Shown in pieces: positions 7,236-15,511 of a stretch of DNA of 17,809 nucleotides. The position numbers and the translations under genes are program-made. Numbering within the stretch: position 1 is the stretch's first letter; each line of letters begins with the position of its first letter. The notes below the pieces were generated by a model that worked only from the letters and a program-made list of their open reading frames with translations, had not been told where the DNA came from and ran no database searches. Where the stretch lies: positions 1 through 17,809 of the forward strand of contig CAMBFZ010000035.1 in NCBI GenBank assembly GCA_945866125.1. The letters are read 5' to 3'. Source of the stretch: Bordetella parapertussis. GTDB taxonomy: Bacteria; Pseudomonadota; Gammaproteobacteria; Burkholderiales; Burkholderiaceae_D.

Positions 7236-8300
7236 TTACTGCACAATCTGCGACAGCTCACCCTTTTTGTATTTTTCCGCCATTTTTTCCAGCGACAAAG
7301 GCTTGATCTTCGCCGCCTGACCTTCGCAGCCAAATGACAGAAAACGCGCCTTGACCACCTTCATCGCTGCCTCGCGTGCAGGCTTTAAATAATCACGCGG
7401 ATCAAACTTAGTGGGGTTTTCAAACAGATAGCGGCGAATCGCCCCCGTCATCGCCAGACGGATGTCGGTATCGATATTAATTTTGCGTACGCCGTGCTTG
7501 ATGCCTTCCTGAATTTCTTCGACCGGCACACCATAGGTTTCTTTCATGTCGCCACCAAACTGGCGGATCTCAGCGAGCAGTTCTTGCGGCACACTCGATG
7601 AGCCATGCATCACCAGATGGGTATTTGGAATGCGCGCATGAATTTCCTTGATGCGATCAATCGCCAAAATATCGCCCGTTGGCTTGCGCGAAAATTTATA
7701 CGCGCCGTGACTCGTACCAATAGCAATAGCCAGCGCATCGCATTGCGTGCGGAGCACAAAATCCGCCGCCTGCGCCACATCGGTCAATAACTGTTCGCGC
7801 GTCATGGTGCCCTCGGCACCATGACCATCTTCTTTGTCACCCATCATGGTCTCAAGCGAACCCAGCACGCCGAGCTCAGCCTCTACGGTCACGCCAATGG
7901 CATGCGAAAAATCGACCACGCGACGCGAGACCTCAACGTTGTATTCATAGCTGGCCACTGACTTGCCGTCTTCCATCAGCGAGCCATCCATCATCACCGA
8001 GGTAAAACCGGATCGGATCGCCGCCATGCACACTGCCGGTGACTGACCATGGTCCTGATGCATCACCACCGGAATATGCGGATAGGCCTCAACCGCGGCC
8101 GAAATCAAGTGCCGTAAAAAAGCTTCGCCGGCATATTTGCGTGCACCTGCCGATGCTTGCATGATGACAGGCGCACCGACTTCATCGGCCGCTGCCATGA
8201 TGGCGGAGACTTGCTCGAGATTATTGACATTGAACGCAGGCAGGCCATAGCCGTGTTCGGCCGCGTGATCCAGCAATTGACGCATTGATACTAAAGGCAT
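7236..8300 (-). CDS. fba: fructose-bisphosphate aldolase, class II
   Basis: A 354-residue zinc-dependent aldolase that reversibly cleaves fructose 1,6-bisphosphate to dihydroxyacetone phosphate and glyceraldehyde 3-phosphate. HQDHG (81-85) holds the catalytic Asp and a metal-binding His. The EAELGVLG segment, AIAIGTSHGAYK, the HGSSSVP motif and KINIDTDIR (phosphate binding) follow. It resembles the CbbA/Fba subtype common in betaproteobacteria. A GGAG lies about ten bases before the ATG. It lies 24 bases after pyk and is probably in the same transcript as pyk and pgk. Confidence 0.95.
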   Translation of the reverse strand: MPLVSMRQLLDHAAEHGYGLPAFNVNNLEQVSAIMAAADEVGAPVIMQASAGARKYAGEAFLRHLISAAVEAYPHIPVVMHQDHGQSPAVCMAAIRSGFTSVMMDGSLMEDGKSVASYEYNVEVSRRVVDFSHAIGVTVEAELGVLGSLETMMGDKEDGHGAEGTMTREQLLTDVAQAADFVLRTQCDALAIAIGTSHGAYKFSRKPTGDILAIDRIKEIHARIPNTHLVMHGSSSVPQELLAEIRQFGGDMKETYGVPVEEIQEGIKHGVRKINIDTDIRLAMTGAIRRYLFENPTKFDPRDYLKPAREAAMKVVKARFLSFGCEGQAAKIKPLSLEKMAEKYKKGELSQIVQ

Positions 8301-8324
8301 GATTCCATTCTCCAGACTAAATAA

Positions 8325-9761
8325 TTATCGGTCGCCGATTTTGGTGATCTTCAGGGCATTGGTTCCACCCACCTGCCCCATGGGCTCGCCCCATGTCACG
8401 ACGATCATGTCACCTTTCGCTACCAGCCCCTTGGCCAGCAACAATTCTTCTGCGGCCTTGAGCACGGCTTCGCGGTCGATCGAATCTGCCAGCTCCAGCG
8501 TGTGCACATTGCGATAGAGCGCGGCCTTGCGCTGCGTGGCAAGGCTGGGTGTCATCGCATAAATCGGGATATCAATATCGTGACGACTCATCCACAGCGC
8601 TGTTGAGCCAGACTCGGTCAGCGCCACGATCGCCTTCACGCGCAAGTGATAGGCAGTAAACAACGCACCATAAGCAATGGACTGATCGATGCGGGTAAAG
8701 GTCACATTGAGAAAATCAGCGTCCAGTGTCATGTTGGCCGATTTTTCTGCTTCCACACACACCGCTGCCATGGTCTCAACAGTTTCAACCGGATATTTAC
8801 CGGCCGCCGTCTCGGCTGACGTCATCACCGCATCGGTACCATCCAGCACCGCATTGGCCACGTCGGAGACTTCCGCGCGAGTAGGCACGGCGTTTTGAAT
8901 CATCGACTCCATCATCTGGGTTGCCGTGATGACGAGTTTATTGGAGGCACGCGCCATGCGGATCATGCGCTTTTGCAGAGCAGGCACCGCCGCGTTGCCG
9001 ACTTCAACGGCAAGATCACCGCGCGCAACCATGATGCCATCAGAGGCGTCAAGAATTTCCTGCAAAACCGGAATCGCTTCAGCCCGCTCGATCTTGGCAA
9101 TCATCTGCGGCTTGTGACCTCGCGCCTGCCCGGCGATGGTGGCAAGCTGACGCGCCATGATCATGTCTGTCGCACTTTTCGGAAACGATACCGCCACATA
9201 ATCGGCATCAAACAGCATCGCTGTTTGAATGTCTTCCATGTCTTTGCCAGTCAGCGCCGGCGCAGACAGCCCGCCGCCCTGACGATTGATGCCTTTATTG
9301 TTGGAGAGCTCACCGCCAATTTTGACAGTGGTAAAAATCTGGCTGCCGGCAATGCGGTCTACCACCAGAACAATCAAGCCATCATTTAAAAGCAGCACAT
9401 CAGCCGGCTTCAAATCAGCCGGCAATTCTTTATAGTCCAGCCCAACCTGCGTCTGGTCGCCCATGTCGCAACTGGCGTCGAGGATGAAATGATCCCCTTT
9501 TTCCAGCGTGATTTTGCCGTCTTTGAATTTACCGATGCGAATCTTCGGGCCCTGCAAATCGGCCATGATGGCAATCTCGCGACCGCAAGCAGCGGCCACT
9601 TCACGCACCAGCGCGGCACTGGCCACATGATCAGCCGCTTTGCCGTGCGAGAAATTGAGACGCACAACATTGACACCAGCTTCGATCATCCGGTGCAATA
9701 CCTCACGGCTGCTGGAAGCGGGGCCAATGGTGGCAACAATCTTGGTAGCTCTTTGAGTCAT
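8325..9761 (-). CDS. pyk: pyruvate kinase
   Basis: A 478-residue glycolytic enzyme transferring phosphate from phosphoenolpyruvate to ADP. The sequence opens with TKIVATIGPAS, followed by the NVVRLNFSHG segment, DLQGPKIRIG, the B-domain, MIAKIERAEAI, the pyruvate-kinase signature around GIMVARGDLAVEV, TQMMESMI and TSAETAAGKYP. The C-terminal domain ends in GGTNALKI, a form seen in PykA-type enzymes. It starts 31 bases after the pgk stop. The Shine-Dalgarno is weak (GCGGAT). Confidence 0.95.
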   Translation of the reverse strand: MTQRATKIVATIGPASSSREVLHRMIEAGVNVVRLNFSHGKAADHVASAALVREVAAACGREIAIMADLQGPKIRIGKFKDGKITLEKGDHFILDASCDMGDQTQVGLDYKELPADLKPADVLLLNDGLIVLVVDRIAGSQIFTTVKIGGELSNNKGINRQGGGLSAPALTGKDMEDIQTAMLFDADYVAVSFPKSATDMIMARQLATIAGQARGHKPQMIAKIERAEAIPVLQEILDASDGIMVARGDLAVEVGNAAVPALQKRMIRMARASNKLVITATQMMESMIQNAVPTRAEVSDVANAVLDGTDAVMTSAETAAGKYPVETVETMAAVCVEAEKSANMTLDADFLNVTFTRIDQSIAYGALFTAYHLRVKAIVALTESGSTALWMSRHDIDIPIYAMTPSLATQRKAALYRNVHTLELADSIDREAVLKAAEELLLAKGLVAKGDMIVVTWGEPMGQVGGTNALKITKIGDR

Positions 9762-9792
9762 GGCGATCCGCTAGTGAAAAACAGAGCAAAAA

Positions 9793-10983
9793 TCAGGCTG
9801 CTCTTTGCTCCAGAATCTCGACTGCCGGCAGGGTTTTCCCCTCCAGGAATTCGAGGAAGGCACCCCCACCGGTGGAGATGTAATTAACCTTGTCGGCAAT
9901 CTGATATTTGGCGATTGCCGCGAGCGTATCGCCGCCACCCGCAATAGAAAAACCGTTCGACTCAGCGACTGCCAAGGCCAGTGTTTTGGTGCCATTGCCG
10001 AACTGATCAAATTCGAACACGCCCACTGGACCGTTCCAGACAATCGTGCCAGCGTCGCGTAGCTGCGCGGCCAGCATCTGCGCTGTTTTAGGACCAATAT
10101 CAAGGATCAGGTCATCAGCGGCGACGTCGGCGGTGTCTTTTACGGTTGCCGTTGCTGTCGGCGAAAATTCTTTGGCACAGACCACATCAACCGGAATCGG
10201 CACCGACGCGCCGCGGGCGGCCATCATGTCAATAATGGCGCGTGCCTCATTGACCAGATCAGGCTCGGCCAATGATTTGCCAATCGGCAGACCGGCGGCC
10301 AGCAAAAAGGTGTTGGCGATACCGCCGCCCACGATCAGACGATCGACCTTGGCCGCCAGCGATTTGAGGATAGTGAGTTTGGTGGAGACCTTGGATCCGG
10401 CAACGATCGCGGCCAGCGGTAGTGCTGGCTGACCGAGCGCCTTGCCCAACGCATCAAGTTCGGCCGCAAGCAAAGGGCCGGCGCATACAACAGGCGCATA
10501 TTTGGCAATCCCATGGGTGCTGGCTTCGGCGCGGTGGGCGGTGCCAAATGCGTCGTTGACATAGACGTCGCAGAGCGCAGCCATTTTTTTTGCCAACTCG
10601 TCGCTGTTTTTTTTCTCACCGACATTAACGCGGCAGTTTTCCAGCAATACCACTTCGCCGGGCGCCACTTGCACACCGTCGACCCAGTTTTGCTTGAGCG
10701 TGACCGGTTGACCGAGCAATGCCGACAAACGCTCAGCGATGGGTGCGAGCGAATCAGCTGCTTGGAAAGCGCCCTCCGTCGGACGCCCCAGATGCGAGGT
10801 CACCATAACCGCTGCGCCAGCGCCCAGGGCGGCCTTGATCGCGGGGACAGACGCCCGAATCCGCGTGTCTTCGGTGATATGACCGGCATCATCTTGCGGC
10901 ACATTCATGTCAGCACGGATAAAGACACGCTTACCGCGCAGTTGATCTTGCTGAATCAAGTCACTCAGTCGATTGAAACGCAT
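9793..10983 (-). CDS. pgk: phosphoglycerate kinase
   Basis: A 396-residue enzyme that makes ATP and 3-phosphoglycerate from 1,3-bisphosphoglycerate. The N-terminal substrate site shows RADMNVP, DTRIRAS and TSHLGRPTEG. The mid-region has AGSKVSTKL and GGGIANTFLLA, and the C-terminal nucleotide domain has IVWNGPVGVFE and GGGDTLAAI. It is the first glycolytic gene of the block, with 89 bases between it and azlD, where a candidate promoter is seen. The upstream GTGAGA is a modest ribosome binding site. Confidence 0.96.
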   Translation of the reverse strand: MRFNRLSDLIQQDQLRGKRVFIRADMNVPQDDAGHITEDTRIRASVPAIKAALGAGAAVMVTSHLGRPTEGAFQAADSLAPIAERLSALLGQPVTLKQNWVDGVQVAPGEVVLLENCRVNVGEKKNSDELAKKMAALCDVYVNDAFGTAHRAEASTHGIAKYAPVVCAGPLLAAELDALGKALGQPALPLAAIVAGSKVSTKLTILKSLAAKVDRLIVGGGIANTFLLAAGLPIGKSLAEPDLVNEARAIIDMMAARGASVPIPVDVVCAKEFSPTATATVKDTADVAADDLILDIGPKTAQMLAAQLRDAGTIVWNGPVGVFEFDQFGNGTKTLALAVAESNGFSIAGGGDTLAAIAKYQIADKVNYISTGGGAFLEFLEGKTLPAVEILEQRAA

Positions 10984-11015
10984 GGCGGTCTCACGGGCAA
11001 ATTTGGAAAGGCGTT

Positions 11016-11043
11016 ATTTTAACTCAGCCGCCCTGCTCACAAA
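11016..11043 (-). promoter_or_regulatory. candidate promoter for pgk
   Basis: On the minus strand TAAAAT (11016-11021) matches the -10 consensus at five of six positions. TTTGTG (11038-11043) sits 16 bases upstream as a weak -35. The site lies 32 bases before the pgk start, in the only long gap between azlD and pgk, so the glycolytic genes could be expressed independently of azlCD. This is recognised by eye only. Confidence 0.35.
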
Positions 11044-11072
11044 CGTTACTAAACCGACATCGCAAAGTGCAA

Positions 11073-11399
11073 TCAGTTCAGTATTAATCGCAGCGCCGTA
11101 AAACAGACCATGCCCACCACGATGGTGCCCAGCAGATGACGGGTCTTGAGAAAAAACAGCGTCGCGCCAATGGCGGCGATCAATCGAATATTCGTCCAGG
11201 GCAGCACGAACGTGCCCCCGGACAGGAGCAAGTCAGGTACCAGAATGGCAGCCAAGGCAGTCGCTGGCGCATAACGCAGCGCGTGCTGCAACCAAGGTGG
11301 AATCTTGACCGAGTCTCCCAACACGAAGAAAAAACTGCGGGTCGCAAAAGTCGCCAGCATCAGTAGGAACAGCATGATGCCGTAATCAAAATCGATCAT
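11073..11399 (-). CDS. azlD: AzlD-type subunit of branched-chain amino acid exporter
   Basis: A 108-residue, strongly hydrophobic protein with about three to four membrane segments and the family-typical TRSFFF near the N-terminus followed by LRYAPATALAAILVPDLL. AzlD proteins are small partners of AzlC permeases and are needed for branched-chain amino acid efflux. The start is the ATG at 11399, overlapping the azlC stop as ATGA; an ATG seven codons upstream would lengthen it beyond the usual size. It is followed after 89 bases by pgk. Confidence 0.88.
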   Translation of the reverse strand: MIDFDYGIMLFLLMLATFATRSFFFVLGDSVKIPPWLQHALRYAPATALAAILVPDLLLSGGTFVLPWTNIRLIAAIGATLFFLKTRHLLGTIVVGMVCFTALRLILN

Positions 11400-12139
11400 T
11401 GCGCCTTCCCCTCCACCCACTGATCCACCGCCATGGCCGAAGCGATACCCAGCACAATCGCCAGCAACAGCCCTAAACGAAATGGCAGATCAATTGCCAG
11501 CACTGCCGTCGTTCCTGCCACCGCCATCCCAACCACCGCCGCCCAGTTAACAATCAGCGGCACCGTAATCGACAACAGCGCAAGAGAGCCGGCAAAGCCG
11601 ATGCCCCAGGACGGTGGTATCTGGCTGGCCAGCAGCATGCCGATGACACTACCAACCTGCCAGCTACTCCAGTTAGAGGTGGCCAGTCCCACATAAAAGC
11701 TGAGTTTTTCACCGGGACGGCCAAGCGAGGGCGAGGGAAAGCGTTGCGGAAACAGGGCCACAACAATATCAGCATTGAAATAGCCATAAAACAAACGCCG
11801 GTACCAACGCAGCGAGGAAAAATGCGGGCCGATGACAGCGCTAAAAATAATGAAACGCAAATTGATCATAATGGCCGTGAAAAAAATCATCGAGACCGGC
11901 GCACCGGCAGCTAACAGCGGCAGCGCCGCGAGCTGTGCCGAGCCCGCGTAAACGATAAAGGTCATCAGCAATCCCTGCCACAGAGTCAGACCCGACTGAA
12001 TCATGGCCATACCGGTGACAATACCCCAGGCAATCAAGCCCGGTATCGTGGGCGAGCTGAGGCGCAGAGCATCCCTGAAAACAGTTTTTTCCCGCGCCGT
12101 TTGCTCGGCCGTGGAGAGGTTCATGAGGTGAATCGGCAA
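11396..12139 (-). CDS. azlC: AzlC family branched-chain amino acid permease
   Basis: A 247-residue membrane protein with several hydrophobic segments. It has the AzlC landmarks: the SPTIPGLIAWG start of the first segment, YAGSAQLAALPLLAAGAP, INLRFIIFSA and YFNADIVVAL. AzlC with AzlD exports branched-chain amino acids and analogues across the inner membrane. An ATG five codons in (12124) is an alternative start; neither has a clear Shine-Dalgarno. The gene is divergent from ilvE, with 114 bases between, which fits a role in branched-chain amino acid balance. Confidence 0.9.
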   Translation of the reverse strand: MPIHLMNLSTAEQTAREKTVFRDALRLSSPTIPGLIAWGIVTGMAMIQSGLTLWQGLLMTFIVYAGSAQLAALPLLAAGAPVSMIFFTAIMINLRFIIFSAVIGPHFSSLRWYRRLFYGYFNADIVVALFPQRFPSPSLGRPGEKLSFYVGLATSNWSSWQVGSVIGMLLASQIPPSWGIGFAGSLALLSITVPLIVNWAAVVGMAVAGTTAVLAIDLPFRLGLLLAIVLGIASAMAVDQWVEGKAQ

Positions 12140-12177
12140 TCCAAAAAGGGAGGGGTGGAAAAAATAAGAGAAGCATT

Positions 12178-12220
12178 ATTCTACCGAGTGAGCGTTTCAG
12201 GCGACCGAATCCGCTAAAAT
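12178..12220. promoter_or_regulatory. candidate divergent promoter region, azlCD and ilvE
   Basis: Two -10-like hexamers point in opposite directions. TAGAAT on the minus strand (12178-12183) lies 38 bases before azlC, and TAAAAT on the plus strand (12215-12220) lies 33 bases before ilvE. Neither has a convincing -35 at the usual distance. The 31 bases between them would be shared upstream sequence where a regulator such as Lrp could act. That last point is inference from gene functions, not from a recognised operator. Confidence 0.35.
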
Positions 12221-12253
12221 CACGGCTTTGCGATATTTACTGGAGAACCTGAT

Positions 12254-13174
12254 ATGTCCATGGCTGACCGCGACGGCAAAATCTGGAAAGACGGCCACAT
12301 GATCGACTGGCGCGATGCCACCCTGCATGTGCTGACCCACAGTCTGCATTACGGCATGGCGATTTTTGAAGGTGTACGTGCCTACAAAACCCCCCAAGGC
12401 ACGGCGATTTTTCGTCTGAAAGAACATACGCAGCGTCTATTTAATTCGGCCAAAATTTTCCAGATGGTGATCCCGTATGACATGGAAACCATCATGGCTG
12501 CACAACGCGACGTCGTGCGCGCCAATAATCTCGAGTCGTGCTATCTGCGTCCGCTGGCCTGGATTGGCTCGGAAAAAATGGGCGTCTCTGCCCGCGGCAA
12601 TACCATTCACGTCTCCATCGCCGCCTGGCCTTGGGGAGCATATCTGGGTGAAGATGGACTCGCACGCGGCATTCGCGTCAAGACTTCGTCGTTTACCCGC
12701 CATCATGTCAATGTCTCGATGGTGCGGGCCAAGGCTAGCGGCTATTACATCAATTCCATCCTCGCCAATCAGGAAGTGACAGCAGACGGCTACGACGAAG
12801 CGCTGCTGCTCGACACGGACGGCTACGTGTCCGAAGGGGCGGGCGAAAACGTTTTCATCGTCAAAAACGGCAAAATTTACACCCCTGATCTGGCCAGCTG
12901 CCTTGACGGCATCACGCGTGACTCGGTCTTGACGATGGCGCGCGACCTCGGTATCGAGATCATCGAAAAGCGCATCACGCGCGACGAGATGTACTGCGCC
13001 GACGAAGCCTTCTTTACTGGTACAGCGGCAGAGGTGACACCGATTCGCGAGCTTGATAACCGCGAAATCGGTATCGGCAGCCGCGGTCCCATCACGGAAA
13101 AACTGCAGTCCTTGTTCTTTGACGTCGTCGCCGGTAAAGCGCCTCAGTACAATCACTGGCTTACCCTGGTCTGA
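12254..13174 (+). CDS. ilvE: branched-chain amino acid aminotransferase
   Basis: A 306-residue class IV PLP-dependent aminotransferase that interconverts Leu, Ile and Val with their 2-oxo acids. The PLP lysine is Lys160 in MVRAKASGYY, at almost the same position as in E. coli IlvE. GMAIFEGVRAY (34-44) and the cofactor glutamate in SEGAGENVF (193-201) are typical. GGAG lies eight bases before the ATG. It is divergent from azlCD and is followed 21 bases later by a small zinc-finger gene, a pairing I recall from other Burkholderiales. Confidence 0.96.
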   Translation: MSMADRDGKIWKDGHMIDWRDATLHVLTHSLHYGMAIFEGVRAYKTPQGTAIFRLKEHTQRLFNSAKIFQMVIPYDMETIMAAQRDVVRANNLESCYLRPLAWIGSEKMGVSARGNTIHVSIAAWPWGAYLGEDGLARGIRVKTSSFTRHHVNVSMVRAKASGYYINSILANQEVTADGYDEALLLDTDGYVSEGAGENVFIVKNGKIYTPDLASCLDGITRDSVLTMARDLGIEIIEKRITRDEMYCADEAFFTGTAAEVTPIRELDNREIGIGSRGPITEKLQSLFFDVVAGKAPQYNHWLTLV

Positions 13175-13195
13175 TTGATCTTTTCGGAGCACACC

Positions 13196-13387
13196 ATGAA
13201 CCAAGCCGCCACGCCAGTCGAACTCGATAGCAAAGACCTGCCGGCTCACTGCCCCAACGATGCGATGCCGATCTGGTCATCGCATCCACGGGTGTTTCTC
13301 GAGTTTGATGGCAAGGGTGAAGCGCGCTGTCCTTATTGCAGCACGGTGTATCGCTTAAAACCCGGTGTGCATCCGCACGCTCATTAG
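13196..13387 (+). CDS. CHCC-type zinc-finger protein
   Basis: A 63-residue protein with Cys19, His30, Cys45 and Cys48 (HCP near 18-20, then CPYCSTVYRLKPG). This is the zf-CHCC pattern, related to the zinc-binding C-terminus of the small complex I subunit NDUFS6. Its bacterial role is not established. The ATG at 13196 has GGAG six bases upstream; an in-frame TTG at 13175 is rejected. It lies 21 bases after ilvE and is probably cotranscribed. Confidence 0.9.
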   Translation: MNQAATPVELDSKDLPAHCPNDAMPIWSSHPRVFLEFDGKGEARCPYCSTVYRLKPGVHPHAH

Positions 13388-13392
13388 CATGC

Positions 13393-13414
13393 GCTGGCAC
13401 AGTGTTGTGCCAGC
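13393..13414. terminator. perfect hairpin after the zinc-finger gene
   Basis: GCTGGCACA (13393-13401) pairs perfectly with TGTGCCAGC (13406-13414) around a four-base loop, five bases after the zinc-finger stop. Only a short ATTTC follows, so the U-tract of a good intrinsic terminator is missing. It may be a weak or attenuating terminator separating ilvE and the zinc-finger gene from the SnoaL-like gene, or an mRNA 3' stabiliser. Confidence 0.5.
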
Positions 13415-13431
13415 CATTTCGTAAAGAAGCC

Positions 13432-13872
13432 ATGTCCACCAAATCAAGTAAATTATTGGCCAGCGCAGAAGATGCCGAGCATGCGTTTTATGACGCAATC
13501 GGGCGCGCTGATCTTGAAAGCTTGATGGCATTGTGGGCCGATGACGAAGAAATTGCGTGCATTCATCCAGGTGCGCCGCGCTTGCAGGGACACGCAGCCA
13601 TACGCGAATCATGGGAGCTGATTTTTGAGCGCGGCCCCGTCCATATCCGCCCCCGTCATCTGCACGTGACCCACAACCTGCTTGGCGCAGTACACAGCCT
13701 GATCGAAGAAATAAAAACACCCGACGAAGCCAGCTGGCAGGAAGCCCACATACTGGCCACCAACGTCTACCTCAAAACGCCGCAAGGCTGGCGCATCGTG
13801 CTGCATCATGCTTCCGTGGCGCCCGGCAAACCACCTGATGAGCAACGGGTTGGCAGTGCCATCCTGCATTAA
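13432..13872 (+). CDS. SnoaL-like (NTF2 fold) protein
   Basis: A 146-residue protein of the SnoaL/DUF4440-like group. AFYDAIGRADLESLMALW is followed by DDEEIACIHPGAPRLQGH and AAIRESW, the usual opening of this alpha+beta barrel family, and it ends in a strand with GWRIVLHHAS. Family members are small enzymes or ligand binders, often annotated only as nuclear-transport-factor-2-like, and no substrate can be assigned. The start is the ATG at 13432 after a hairpin and a weak AAAGAAG. A longer in-frame opening would cross the preceding gene's end and the hairpin. Confidence 0.85.
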   Translation: MSTKSSKLLASAEDAEHAFYDAIGRADLESLMALWADDEEIACIHPGAPRLQGHAAIRESWELIFERGPVHIRPRHLHVTHNLLGAVHSLIEEIKTPDEASWQEAHILATNVYLKTPQGWRIVLHHASVAPGKPPDEQRVGSAILH

Positions 13873-13884
13873 CCGGGCACCCGC

Positions 13885-14868
13885 ATGAGTGACTACCGCG
13901 CACCGCGCTGGCTCCCAGGCGGTCACCTTCAAACCATTTATCCGGCTACCTGCATCACACCACCTACCGTCACGATGCATCGCGAAAGATGGGATGCACC
14001 GGACGGTGATTTCATCGACGTCGATTTTGTCGAGGGCTTGCCGGGCAAGCCTTTTATCGTGCTCTTTCACGGCCTCGAGGGCTCATCCGGCAGCCACTAT
14101 GCGCGCGCGCTGATGAAAACTATTGAGGCATTAGGCTGGTCCGGCGCGGTGCCGCATTTTCGTGGCTGCTCCGGCGAAATCAATCTTGCACCACGGTTTT
14201 ATCATTCCGGCGACGCCGCCGAGATTGATTGGGTGCTGCGCCGAATGGTCAGCCATCCGCTCTATCGCAATGCATCGGATTTTTTTGCTGTCGGTGTCTC
14301 ACTGGGCGGTAACGCCCTACTGCGCTGGCTGGGCGAATCCGCTGAGGACGCTGATTTTGTCGATGCTGCCTGCGCCATTTCTGCGCCGCTTGACCTGGCA
14401 GCCGGTGGTGCGGCGCTCTCGCGCGGGTTCAATATGGTCTACACGCGCTCTTTTTTGCAGACCTTAAAACCCAAATGCCTACAAAAACTTGAACAATTTC
14501 CCGCACTGTTTGATCGCGAAAAAATGCTGGCCGCGCGCACGCTCTATGAATTCGACAACGTCGTCACGGCGCCGCTCCATGGGTATCGCGACACTGACGA
14601 TTATTGGCAGCGCGCCAGCGCCAAGCATGTGCTGAAGACCATCACAGTACCGACGCTGATCCTCAACGCCCGCAACGATCCGTTCATGCCGTCGCAGCAT
14701 TTGCCGCGCAGCGCATCGCGCGCGGTGCTGATGGAATATCCTGCCCAGGGCGGGCATGTCGGCTTTGCTAACGGACGTCCGCCCGGCGCGCTCGACTGGC
14801 TGCCGCGGCGCATCGTACGCTTCCTATCGGATCAGGTTGCGCTGCGTCTGGCCGACTTGTCGAGTTGA
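13885..14868 (+). CDS. alpha/beta hydrolase, YheT family
   Basis: A 327-residue hydrolase of the YheT/COG0429 group. It has FHGLEGSSGSHYAR (61-74, oxyanion region) and HFRGCSGEIN (91-100). The nucleophile elbow GVSLGGN carries Ser139, Asp265 lies in NARNDPFMP, and His291 in GGHVGF completes the triad. Substrates of bacterial YheT proteins are not settled; they are presumed esterases. It starts 12 bases after the SnoaL-like gene and is probably in the same transcript. No signal peptide is seen. Confidence 0.92.
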   Translation: MSDYRAPRWLPGGHLQTIYPATCITPPTVTMHRERWDAPDGDFIDVDFVEGLPGKPFIVLFHGLEGSSGSHYARALMKTIEALGWSGAVPHFRGCSGEINLAPRFYHSGDAAEIDWVLRRMVSHPLYRNASDFFAVGVSLGGNALLRWLGESAEDADFVDAACAISAPLDLAAGGAALSRGFNMVYTRSFLQTLKPKCLQKLEQFPALFDREKMLAARTLYEFDNVVTAPLHGYRDTDDYWQRASAKHVLKTITVPTLILNARNDPFMPSQHLPRSASRAVLMEYPAQGGHVGFANGRPPGALDWLPRRIVRFLSDQVALRLADLSS

Positions 14869-14886
14869 TTTTTCGCCCATCAGATC

Positions 14887-15483
14887 ATGGATGAAATCGT
14901 CCGACAAGCGATGCGTAAATGGCCTGATGTGCCACATTGCACTGGCTGGCTGGCACTTGATGCGCGTGGCGTTTTCAGGATGCGCGACGAGGCAACGCAA
15001 GCACAAAATTTGGCCGGCGACCCCATTCGCCATGATGCGCTGCTAGCCTTCATTCATCGCAATTATGCAAGCGACGCGCAAGGTGCCTGGTATTTTCAAA
15101 ATGGCCCGCAGCGGGTTTATGTCGATCTGGCTGCAACGCCGTTTATTGCGCGCACGGATGGCGCTGACGGATTTGTGTTGCACGACCGTGCGCCCCTGAA
15201 CACGCTACACCAGGTCTGGATGACCGAGCAGGGACAGATGATTTTTCAGAACGCGCACCGTGTGGCGATGCTAGATGACCGAGATATCGTGCAGTGCCTG
15301 CCACGGCTGCGCTGGCGCGGCAGCTTATGCGACGACTCGCAGCTGCTGGACTGGCTGGAGGCGCCAGATGATGGCTTGTGTTTTTTGTTTGGCGATCAGG
15401 CACTACCGGTGGGGCTGGTGCGCCAGGCTGAGATGGCAACCACACTAGGGTTTGTCGCACGACCGCGGTTGGATGCCAACTGA
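14887..15483 (+). CDS. conserved hypothetical protein, Burkholderiales type
   Basis: A 198-residue soluble protein with no catalytic motif I can recognise. It begins MDEIVRQAMRKWPDVPHCTGWLA in sense, then has a LDARGVFRMRDE segment, a YFQNGPQRVYVDL strand pair and a C-terminal GDQALPVGLV. I recall similar proteins beside YheT hydrolases in Burkholderiales, filed under DUF2946, but I cannot confirm the family number here. It starts 18 bases after the hydrolase stop without a clear ribosome binding site and ends 28 bases from the convergent protease gene. A short GACGC/GCGTC inverted repeat (15487-15505) lies in that gap. Confidence 0.7.
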   Translation: MDEIVRQAMRKWPDVPHCTGWLALDARGVFRMRDEATQAQNLAGDPIRHDALLAFIHRNYASDAQGAWYFQNGPQRVYVDLAATPFIARTDGADGFVLHDRAPLNTLHQVWMTEQGQMIFQNAHRVAMLDDRDIVQCLPRLRWRGSLCDDSQLLDWLEAPDDGLCFLFGDQALPVGLVRQAEMATTLGFVARPRLDAN

Positions 15484-15511
15484 AGCGACGCGATACGCAA
15501 GCGTCATACCG

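Noticed and set aside
12437..13249. 270-codon open frame antisense to ilvE
   Set aside because: ilvE is certain from its motifs; the antisense product is His/Arg/Asp-rich without any recognisable domain and is typical of shadow frames in GC-rich genes.
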